64,000 bases of DNA, from assembly GCA_016271365.2 (NCBI GenBank), contig CM028129.1, positions 1,007,017,501-1,007,081,500 of the forward strand, given 5' to 3'. Source of the stretch: Neoceratodus forsteri (taxonomy: Eukaryota; Chordata; Ceratodontiformes; Ceratodontidae). Numbering within the stretch: the stretch's first letter is position 1; each line of letters begins with the position of its first letter. A program made the translations under genes and the position numbers. Shown piece after piece: positions 57,031 to 64,000 of this stretch. The notes beneath the pieces are model-generated. The model was not told where the DNA came from, ran no database searches, and saw only the letters and a program-made list of their open reading frames with translations.

Positions 57031-59999
57031 AAGGGATGGTGTGTGCAGTTACCCGTAGCCAAGCAGTAAGGGAAAATGGTAGTTCCCTGAACCCCACAGA
57101 AGCCATTGTGGAAACAACTGGGAGGCTGGTTCCCCAGCCTGTGTCTCCAGATGGGGAGACTAATGAAAAGGGGGTAGAAATTTCCCCAGTAGCAGTTAAC
57201 CACACAGCTACAGAGGGTTGCTCCGAGGAGGGAGGGGTGACCTATTGTCAGAGGGTTGGGATTGACAGTGATCCTCAGTGCCCTGACATTAGTGCTAGGG
57301 ATCCTAGTTTAGCAACTGAAGGGGACCTGTCCCTTGCCTTGGGAATGTGTGGGGAGTTTGCAGCTGCTCAGAGAAGTGACCCTAGTCTAGAGAAGCTGAG
57401 GGCTTGGGCAGACTCTGATGGGGCACAGGGAGGTGACGACAGACATAAGATTTATTGGGAAGATGGACTGATGTATACTCAGGCTGTGCAGACAGAGGGA
57501 GGGGTGCTAGGCAGGCAGCTTGTCGTTCCCCAGGGGTATCATGAGCAGTTGCTCAATATTGCACATGATATTCCCTTGTCTGCTCATCTGGGAATCCTGT
57601 GCACTATGAAGCGGTTGGCCCAGAATTTCTATTGGCCTACCTTCACCCAGCAGGTGAAGGAGTATTGCAGGTCTTGTCACCGGTGCCAAGAAATAGGGAA
57701 GGCGGGCAAGAAAACCCAAGCCACCCTAATTCCATTGCCCATTGTGGAGGAGCCATTCCAGAGGGTGGGAATGGATATTGTGGGGCCTTTAAATATCCCC
57801 AGCTCCTCAGGGAAGAGATTCATCCTGACTGTGGTGGATTATGCCACCCAGTACCCAGAAGCAGTCGCCCTATCCTCAGTGAGGACAGACAAAGTGGCAG
57901 ATGCCTTACTTGGGATTTTCTCCAGTGTTGGGTTCCTGCAGGAGATTATCACCGATCGAGGGAGTTTCTTCATGTTGGACCTGATGAAATGTTTATGGGA
58001 GAAATGTGGGGTGGCGCAGAGATGCATGACACCATATCACCCACAAGCCAATGGGCTTGTGGAAAGATTCAATGGTACCCTGAAGTCAATGCTCCGGGTG
58101 TTTGCTGAACAGCATGGGAGGGAATGGGAGAAATACCTTCCCTACCTGTTGTTTGCATACAGGGAGGTGCCCCAAGAGTTGACAGGATTTTCCCCTTTTG
58201 AACTCTTATATGGATGCCGGGTATGCGGGCCCCTAGACTTGATCCAGGAGGACTGGGAAGGCAAGCACGCCACCCAGGGAACTCCCATTGTGGATTATGT
58301 CCTTAGGTTTAGGGAAAAGCTGAAGAAGCTTATGGGGACAGCCCAGAGCAACCTGGCAGCTGCCCAACAGAAACAAAAAGTGTGGTATGACCACAGAGCC
58401 AGAGCTCGCTTGTACATGGTGGGTCAGGAAGTCATGGTACTTATTCTGGTCTGGAAAGACAAGCTGCAGGCTGAGTGGGCAGGGTCATACAAAGTAGTTA
58501 GGAAGGTAAATGATGTGAACTATATTATAGAGTTACCTGACAGAAGACAGACAGAAAGGATGTACCATGTCAACATGATGAAGCCATATGCAAATAGGGC
58601 TGACATGGTGTTTACAGTGTGTAGTCCTGGGAAGGGGACAGACGAAGGAGACCCCCTTCTGGACTTGCTGGAAGAAAGTAAGCAGGAGTCCTCTGTGGAG
58701 GCAGTAAAATTGTCTCCCCAGCTGACCCCGGATAAGATCCAGGAAGTAAGGGAGGTTTTAGCAGACTTTGCTCCATTGTTTAGCACCAAGCCTGGACTAA
58801 CCACCATAGCGACTCACAATGTGGAAACAGGGACACATATGCCCATACAGTGGACAGCATATCAGGTGTCAGAGGCTGTCCAAAAGGACATTAGGAGGGA
58901 AGTGGAGGAGATGCTGGATTTAGGGGTAATCCAGAGATCCCAAAGACCCTGGGCCTCACCCGTAGTCCTTGTGCCCAAGCCAGATGGCTCTACTCATTTC
59001 TGTGTGGACTATCATGGACTGAATGCAGTCACAAAGTCAGACCCCCACCCGATGCCCCAGATGGACAAACTCCTGGACAAGTTGGGAGGGGTGACCTACC
59101 TTACAACCATTGAACTGACCAAGGGGTATTGGCAGGTAGAGTTGATGGACAGAGCTAGGGAGAGGTCAGCCATCATCACTCTGATAGGCTTATTTGAATT
59201 TAAAGTAATGCCTTTCAGAATGAAGAATGCCCCAGCCACTTTCCAAAGGTTGGTGAACCAGGTGTTAAATGGTACTGAGGAGTACACTGTAGCTTACCTG
59301 GATGACATTGCCATCTTTAGTGCCAGATGGGAGGAACACCTGTCCCACCTTAGGGAAGTGCTGGGCAGGATACAGAGGGCCGGGCTCACTGTCAAAGCCC
59401 TGAAGTGCCAGGTGGCCATGGGAGAAGTGGTATACCTTGGGCATGTGGTAGGCCGAGGACAGCTCCATCCTAACCAAATAAAAATAGAGGTAATCCAGGT
59501 ATGGCCCAGACCAGAAACACAGAAGCAGGTCAGGAGTTTCCTCAGGACAGCAGGGTACTATAGAAAATTTGTACCCAATTACAGTGCCCTGGCTGCTCCC
59601 CTATCTGACCTGGTAAAGAAAAGGATGCCAAGGAAAATTACCTGGGGGCCAGCCTGTGAAGAAGCTTTTACCAGACTGAAGGAGGTACTGTGCAGTGCTC
59701 CTGTTTTGACAAGTCCTGACTATAGCAGACCCTTTATAGTTCAGACTGACTCTTCAGACTTGGGTATTGGGGTAGTACTGAGTCAGACATCCAGCCAAGG
59801 GAAAGATCATCCTGTAGCATATCTGAGTAAAAAGTTACTTCCCAGGGAGCAGTCATACTCCACTGTGGAAAAGAAGTGTCTTGCCATAGTGTGGGTCCTG
59901 AAGAAGTTGGAGCCATATTTGTATGGGCAGCATTTTGTGGTACAGACTGACCACAACCCCCTGGTTTGGCTGATGCAGATGGGAAAAAAACAATGGTAG
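56952..59999 (+). CDS. Gmr1-like pol frame: integrase, reverse transcriptase, RNase H (1,015 codons)
   Basis: Open over 1,015 codons. Residues 1-30 are the protease end. Integrase about 195-545: zinc motif H205, H212, C242, C245; catalytic D275 (GMDIVGPL), D335 (ITDRGSFF) and E371 (NGLVERFNG), exactly 35 residues between the second D and the E; MYHVNMMKPY near 540 closes the C-terminal domain. RT about 640-840: WASPVVLVPKPDGS, FCVDYHGLNAVT, PFRMKNAPATFQ, active site YLDD at 782-785. The first catalytic Asp is Glu at 721 (IELTKGYWQV). RNase H about 925-1015 with D933, E973, D1000. The frame is closed by TAG at 59,997-59,999 after an A7 run; RNase H homology continues in another frame to about 60,108. 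The ATG at 56,952 is only the first Met of the open stretch, not a natural start. Confidence 0.93.
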   Translation: MKRGTVQQVAVAKTLAVDVILGNNLKQGMVCAVTRSQAVRENGSSLNPTEAIVETTGRLVPQPVSPDGETNEKGVEISPVAVNHTATEGCSEEGGVTYCQRVGIDSDPQCPDISARDPSLATEGDLSLALGMCGEFAAAQRSDPSLEKLRAWADSDGAQGGDDRHKIYWEDGLMYTQAVQTEGGVLGRQLVVPQGYHEQLLNIAHDIPLSAHLGILCTMKRLAQNFYWPTFTQQVKEYCRSCHRCQEIGKAGKKTQATLIPLPIVEEPFQRVGMDIVGPLNIPSSSGKRFILTVVDYATQYPEAVALSSVRTDKVADALLGIFSSVGFLQEIITDRGSFFMLDLMKCLWEKCGVAQRCMTPYHPQANGLVERFNGTLKSMLRVFAEQHGREWEKYLPYLLFAYREVPQELTGFSPFELLYGCRVCGPLDLIQEDWEGKHATQGTPIVDYVLRFREKLKKLMGTAQSNLAAAQQKQKVWYDHRARARLYMVGQEVMVLILVWKDKLQAEWAGSYKVVRKVNDVNYIIELPDRRQTERMYHVNMMKPYANRADMVFTVCSPGKGTDEGDPLLDLLEESKQESSVEAVKLSPQLTPDKIQEVREVLADFAPLFSTKPGLTTIATHNVETGTHMPIQWTAYQVSEAVQKDIRREVEEMLDLGVIQRSQRPWASPVVLVPKPDGSTHFCVDYHGLNAVTKSDPHPMPQMDKLLDKLGGVTYLTTIELTKGYWQVELMDRARERSAIITLIGLFEFKVMPFRMKNAPATFQRLVNQVLNGTEEYTVAYLDDIAIFSARWEEHLSHLREVLGRIQRAGLTVKALKCQVAMGEVVYLGHVVGRGQLHPNQIKIEVIQVWPRPETQKQVRSFLRTAGYYRKFVPNYSALAAPLSDLVKKRMPRKITWGPACEEAFTRLKEVLCSAPVLTSPDYSRPFIVQTDSSDLGIGVVLSQTSSQGKDHPVAYLSKKLLPREQSYSTVEKKCLAIVWVLKKLEPYLYGQHFVVQTDHNPLVWLMQMGKKQW

Positions 60000-60108
60000 A
60001 TTGCTAAGATGGAGTCTTGCTTTGCAAGGGTATGACATGACAATTCTACATAGGGTTGGAGCAAAAAATCAGAACTCAGATGGGTTGTCTCGCGTCTATG
60101 AGGAGTGA
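60000..60108 (+). pseudogene. RNase H C-terminus in shifted frame
   Basis: After the A7 run near 59,984-59,990, the end of RNase H (LLRWSLALQGYDMTIL, then NSDGLSRVYEE) is found in a different frame and ends with TGA at about 60,106-60,108. A one-base change in the A-run is the simplest cause. Confidence 0.8.
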
Positions 60109-60159
60109 ACTGATTTGGGAAGCTTATCCCATGCAGGGGATAGAGCCCCCAAATTCAGT

Positions 60160-60174
60160 CTAGGTAGGGAGGAT
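60160..60174 (+). promoter_or_regulatory. Polypurine tract
   Basis: CTAGGTAGGGAGGAT, purine-rich and immediately upstream of the 3' LTR, where plus-strand DNA synthesis is primed. Confidence 0.75.
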
Positions 60175-60547
60175 TGTGACACTTGGACAGCTGGTTTTGA
60201 TTAATCTACTGTATGCTTTTTGTAATATAAAAATGTGTTATTGAGTGTCTCTCATGAGACATGCTGAGACAGCCTGTGAGTTAACATCCCCCCCCCAAGG
60301 TTTCAGCTAAAAGATAAAAGCCAGGAGATAATTAAAGGCAAGAAGAGACCTAAATTAAGGATCTCCTGTTTATCTAGCTTAATTGTAGCTGCCAGCTGCT
60401 AGGCTGGGAATCATAAACTTTTATGACATTTAGAGGGAGAATACAGGTTATGTCACTCAGGTGCTATGTCATAAATGCTCTTTGATGTCTGTGAAAGAGC
60501 AGGATGCTGCTCATGGATAGAAGAACCTGTTAAGTGGGGTTGTGACA
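60175..60547 (+). repeat. 3' LTR (373 bp, internally shortened)
   Basis: Same ends as the 5' LTR but lacking about 790 bp of its interior; the join lies near 60,520. Because LTRs are copies at insertion, the difference arose afterwards or by conversion with a short variant. Confidence 0.88.
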
Positions 60548-60552
60548 AATAG

Positions 60553-61371
60553 TAGTAAGACTCAGAGGAATAGGGAAAAGACCACTCCTCTTTAGGCTGC
60601 CTCGCCAGAGAAAAAAAGAAGAAGAAGAAAAAAAAAATGTTTAAACCCCTCATTCCACAGAAGCGAGGACATTTCTACTGGCAGACTCATAGGCTGTGCA
60701 ACAGTTCTGCCCCTTGCCCTTCCGGCTACCACCAACCACCTCAGTGGGCCCCAAGGATTGGCAAAGGGGGCTCACAGACAGCAAGGATCATCTTGTATTA
60801 GAGTCCACATAAGAAAAAGAAAAAAGGGAGAGTGTACCTCACTACTCCAACCCCCCCATCTGAGTGTTCAAACCATGAGGGCCACTTCAGTCCTCCTCAA
60901 CTATCCTAGTAAATATGTAGCCCCAAACAAATTCGTGCCTCCTAAAGGGAGAGAGGCAAAATGTCATGTCTTAAAGAGTCCCACTTACAAGGAATGCATT
61001 GAGATAAACCACCCCCCCTTCCCAATGTCCGCTCCGTGTGGAACTTGAGTCAGATGATCGATAAGTGCAGGGTGAGCCAGGAAGAAAAACAAACTTTCCA
61101 TCCCCGAGCGTCAGGATCTGAATCACTCACCTGATTCCCAGAGTATCAAACCAGGGACCAACAGTTCCACAATTTACCCACAGCAAATGCAAAGCTGCAT
61201 CAGTCCACTGCAAACAGGCCACACTGCTCAACTCCCAGAGGCCTCAGTCTTTCTCCCCTTATTCTGGTTGCACTTTCTTCCCTCAACTCTCTGTGGCTGC
61301 GAGCATGAAGACGATGAGCCTCCCCTGTTCTCCAAGAGCGACCCCAGATGGTCGGTAGATGTGGGCCCTTG
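60553..61371 (-). other. L1-d inter-ORF region, right part
   Basis: No coding homology. An A/G-rich run (60,611-60,638) and CT-rich stretches are present. It lies between ORF1 (ends 61,372) and the LTR element. Confidence 0.6.
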
Positions 61372-62388
61372 TCACATGGACTGCTTCCTTAAAAAGTCTG
61401 TGTTCTTTACTGTGTACCACTGACGATGATCCAGCTCCTTCTGGGCCTCTGCATCAAACACCTCATCTACCTCAATACTCCACTGCTGTAAGAGGGACTT
61501 GGCTTCCAATATTGTTGGGAAGAAGTGAGTGCCTTTGTCAGTTGTAATTCGCAGGGTAGAAGGGTAGTCTATCCTGGCTTTGACTCCTTTATCCCTCAAA
61601 AGCTTTAAGATGGGCAGCATTTTTCTTCTCTGATCCATGGTCATTGGAGCGTAATCGTGCTCAAAGAAAAGTCTAGTGTCCCCAAAAATCAGCTCTTTTG
61701 TCAGCCAAGCCCTCTGTAAGATATCTGACTTGGTCCTGTAGTTGAGGAATGCCACTATTACAGACCGGGGGTGAGCCTTGGGGTCAACAGGCTTAGGATC
61801 CAGGGATCTGTGTGCTCTAATTATGTTGAGGGCATATTCAGGTTCCAGATTTAGGATTTCTTTAATGAAACTCTCCATAAACTTGGTCATGTCCCCAGAT
61901 TCCATGCCCTCTGGGATACCATGGATACAGATGTTTATTCTTCTAGATCTGTTTCCCAAATGTCCCACTTTTTGCTGAAGCCATATCTCCCTATCAAGCA
62001 GTTTTAGGAGAACTCTGTTGTGGAGGTCTACAGATTTGGAGATTTCAGTAGTATGTTGTTTGAGTTCAGAAATATGGGACTGCTGGTGTATTTGATCTTT
62101 TTGTAGCTCGAGGAGCTGTTGTTGAAAATCCCTGAATTTGTCTCCCAGTCGTCTTAGTTCCTGGCACAATTGTCTGGATGGAATCATTATTTCTTCTTCA
62201 TCTTCCAAACTCGAATCTGCAGAAGAAGCCTGGTGTGGGGAGGTAATGTGATCTTCGGCCTCCCGCATTGAAGGCCTCAGATCTGGAGTTGTGGTTAATT
62301 CAGCCCTGGAGCCCATCAGGGCTGCAAAATCCATTAATTTAATTCTTGTGTTAGCCATCAGTAAGTCCAATCTATGTTTTTTAAGCAA
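61372..62388 (-). CDS. L1-d ORF1 protein (RNA-binding chaperone), intact
   Basis: 338 residues, uninterrupted. Residues 1-70 are variable and acidic near 50-68 (SSLEDEEEIMIPS). Residues about 72-142 form a likely coiled coil (LCQELRRLGDKFRDFQQQLL and following heptads). About 146-245 is an RRM-like domain (RRINICIHGIPEGMES, RAHRSLDPKP, PRSVIVAFLNYRTKSDILQR). About 246-300 is the C-terminal domain (FFEHDYAPMTMDQRRKMLPI, GVKARIDYPSTLRI). This is the layout of L1 ORF1p, which trimerises, coats L1 RNA and acts as a nucleic-acid chaperone. Met1 is used here; Met11 (MANTRIKLMD) is an equally plausible start. It is the only complete protein frame of a LINE in the window. Confidence 0.92.
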   Translation of the reverse strand: MLKKHRLDLLMANTRIKLMDFAALMGSRAELTTTPDLRPSMREAEDHITSPHQASSADSSLEDEEEIMIPSRQLCQELRRLGDKFRDFQQQLLELQKDQIHQQSHISELKQHTTEISKSVDLHNRVLLKLLDREIWLQQKVGHLGNRSRRINICIHGIPEGMESGDMTKFMESFIKEILNLEPEYALNIIRAHRSLDPKPVDPKAHPRSVIVAFLNYRTKSDILQRAWLTKELIFGDTRLFFEHDYAPMTMDQRRKMLPILKLLRDKGVKARIDYPSTLRITTDKGTHFFPTILEAKSLLQQWSIEVDEVFDAEAQKELDHRQWYTVKNTDFLRKQSM

Positions 62389-62488
62389 GGCAGCCAGGTT
62401 GTATTAACGATGCAGCTGGCTTATAGCAGGGGGGTCGAGAGAGCCCAAGCAAACTAGTCCGCCATGCCGGGTGACGTCACTGGAAGTC
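62389..62488 (-). promoter_or_regulatory. L1-d 5' UTR with CRE and YY1-like word
   Basis: Only about 100 bp separate the 5' end from ORF1. Close to the end lie GTGACGTCAC (62,471-62,480), a perfect CRE palindrome, and CCGCCAT (62,459-62,465; ATGGCGG on the element strand), resembling the YY1 core found at the start of mammalian L1. This position fits a downstream-type internal promoter. Confidence 0.55.
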
Positions 62489-64000
62489 TACTTGCCCTAA
62501 TTTTGACCAAAGTCTTTTTAAAGAAATGTGGGAGAAAGATAAACTACCTAATTCATTACAGCAAGGAATCATAACTCTAATACCTTAACCCGGTAAAGAT
62601 CATAGGGACGGTAAGAATTATAGACCCATCACTCTTACAACAAAATCTTAGCCACACTACTTGCAGATTAGAGAATTGTATTACAAATGTAACAAGACCC
62701 TCTCCAACAGGCTTCTAAAAGGCAGAAACTCCTCTGACAACAAGAGAAAACTTTGCCACCTAATGAATGTGGCAGAACAGTCCAGAACACCTGTAGCTTT
62801 ACTAGCGATAGGTGTAGAAAAAACATTCAATAGAACATTTTGATACCACATTTTTGACACCCTTCAACTATTTGGTTTCTCTGAAAGCTTTGTTAAATGG
62901 ATTAGAATCCTGTGTAAAGCTTCTGTTGCAGTGGTACTCACCAATGGAATTCTTTCACATGCATTTATCTTCAAAGAGGAACTAAACAAGGCTGCCCCTT
63001 TCACCCTTATTTTTATTCTATCTCTAGAACCCTTAGTTTGGAAACCAAATCACGAAAAAGCAGTAGAAGGTATTCTGGTAAAAGGCGGGGGGGGGGGTGC
63101 AGGGATCACCTGCTCTCTGTACACAGATCTTTTGATTGCTGTCAAGAACTTATTAACACCCATACCAGCAGCTTTTAAAATAATTAATAGTTATGGAGAA
63201 TTCTCAGGATATAAAATTGATGTTTCCAAAATGTAATTTCTTTCTCAAATGGGCTTTGTTTAAAACAGATATCACTAAGCTAGGAATTAATTGTCTGAAG
63301 ACTCTCTTGAATACTTAGATATTAAAATATTTAAGGATATTTCAAAAACTATAAAGAAAATCCTGACAGAGTTAAAAGAAAAAATAGACAGTGCCTAACT
63401 AAATGAAACAAACTACCCCTGAATTATTGAAACAGGACAGATACAATTAAGATGAACATCCTAGTAAGAATAATATACGCATTAAATATGATCGTTTGCT
63501 GCATTACATAAGCTGGGTTTCAGAATATACACTCATCCTTAAACACATTTATATGGAATTATAAAAGGCCAAGACAGACCCATCTTAAACTATCCCGACC
63601 TAAGGAACTAGGAGGACTAAAAGACCCAAGCTTATTTCTATATTAGTCTGCATTCAGAATAGAATTTCAAATAGTTATTTGCTAAAAAATATTAATAATG
63701 AAACACCAGAATAAGTAAAAATTTAACAAGCCATTGTAAAAGGAAAAATAATAGGTTTAGATGCTGTTCTATAGTAAACCGAAATTTAAGATAAATAATT
63801 AATCTCTGATGCACCAAGACAAATGGCACAGGTATCGTCTGCCTTTAAACTTAGATTGTATAAATCCAGCTTACAACCTTTGTGGAGGAACCCCAATGCT
63901 GTAGTTAATGGGGAAACCATACAGAATGACAACAAGGAGAGTACTAGTTTGTATAACATAAATAGCATTAAAATAGGTAACAAGCAAAAATTACTCACCA
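62489..64000 (+). pseudogene. L1-e, segment 2 (RT and beyond, runs off the right edge)
   Basis: Continues segment 1 after the target duplication. Recognisable words in several frames: a PGKDHRDGKNYRPITL-like block (62,590-62,635), NVAEQSRTPVALLAI (62,768-62,812), FDTLQLFGFSESFVKWI (62,850-62,900), and a degenerate active site TDLL in place of ADDL (63,121-63,132). NSYGEFSGYKIDVSKM (63,187-63,234) follows. Beyond 63,250 coding traces fade; WNYKRPRQTHLKLSRP-like words appear near 63,560. Heavily mutated, oldest member of this nest. Confidence 0.75.

Larger units (their letters stand above)
53998..60552 (+). mobile_element. Gmr1-like Ty3/gypsy LTR retrotransposon, complete with 5-bp target duplication
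   Basis: Element 54,003-60,547, flanked by AATAG at 53,998-54,002 and 60,548-60,552. Both LTRs begin TGTGACACTTGGACAGCTGG and end GTGGGGTTGTGACA. Order: 5' LTR, gag with SCAN-like capsid segment and CCHC knuckle, protease, integrase, reverse transcriptase, RNase H, polypurine tract, 3' LTR. Integrase before RT is the arrangement known for the Gmr1 group of vertebrate and other deuterostome Ty3/gypsy elements. No envelope-like frame. It lies in the inter-ORF region of L1-d, hence is younger. Confidence 0.93.
49235..62504 (-). mobile_element. L1-d, full-length L1/Tx1-type LINE with 16-bp target-site duplication
   Basis: Flanked by TACTTGCCCTAATTTT at 49,235-49,250 and 62,489-62,504. The 3' A-tail is the T-run at 49,247-49,257. 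From the right: ~100-bp 5' UTR, intact ORF1 (62,388-61,372), inter-ORF region, ORF2 starting at 53,608, 3' UTR. Without the 6.55-kb Gmr1-like insert it is about 6.7 kb. ORF1, ORF2 and 5' UTR are described separately. The intact ORF1 and clear duplication suggest a fairly young insertion into L1-e. Confidence 0.9.

Noticed and set aside
60453..60653. 66-codon minus-strand ORF across the 3' LTR edge
   Set aside because: Crosses the LTR/TSD junction and is mostly a translation of an A/G-rich run.
61187..61547. Plus-strand ORFs near 61.2-61.5 kb
   Set aside because: Antisense to or just beyond L1-d ORF1, no homology.

Overview
This window looks like transposon-packed intergenic DNA from a large-genome vertebrate, most likely an amphibian (a caecilian would fit) or possibly a lungfish. 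That is inferred from the mix of families: CR1, L2 and L1/Tx1-type LINEs, DIRS tyrosine-recombinase retrotransposons, a Gmr1-type Ty3/gypsy element, and a TTAA-flanked element with Kolobok/T2-like ends. I see no host protein-coding gene, no tRNA or rRNA gene, and no prokaryotic feature. Every long open frame I recognise belongs to a mobile element. Copies are named here CR1-a to -e, L2-a to -d, L1-a to -e, DIRS-a and DIRS-b.

Layout. 1-770: ~290-bp tandem repeats, open at the left edge, with a tail that recurs at 22.1 kb. 0.85-10.2 kb: 5' half of DIRS-a (minus), its gag split by two CR1 LINEs lying head to head (CR1-b minus, CR1-a plus; CR1-a is nearly full length). 10.2-12.0 kb: no gene, a hairpin and a (TG)n tract. 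12.0-18.6 kb: L2-a (minus) split by L1-a (plus). 18.8-24.4 kb: LINE 3' fragments, a CpG-rich duplication, a second ~290-bp array, several palindromes. 24.5-36.9 kb: one CR1 copy (CR1-c) broken three times, by CR1-d, by an 8.4-kb TTAA-flanked element with long inverted repeats, and by a ~0.45-kb insert. The TTAA element itself carries a nearly intact, full-length L2 (L2-c) with a 2A-like translational motif. 37-38 kb: a palindromic element. 38.7-43.6 kb: L2-d (minus). 44.2-45.1 kb: CR1-e. 46.5-49.1 kb: 3' half of DIRS-b (minus). 49.1-64.0 kb: three-level nest, in which L1-e (plus) is split by full-length L1-d (minus), itself split by a Gmr1-like LTR retrotransposon with intact 5-bp target duplication.

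The pieces do not form a pathway. Their relation is stratigraphic: each interruption gives a relative insertion age. The most informative elements are the Gmr1-like element (integrase upstream of reverse transcriptase, SCAN-like capsid segment), the L2 with a 2A motif, the long-TIR TTAA element, the L1 with an intact ORF1 and a 16-bp target duplication, and a satellite-bearing repeat unit present at two sites. Boundaries were set by eye from junctions and copy-to-copy comparison and may be off by tens of bases unless stated to be exact.
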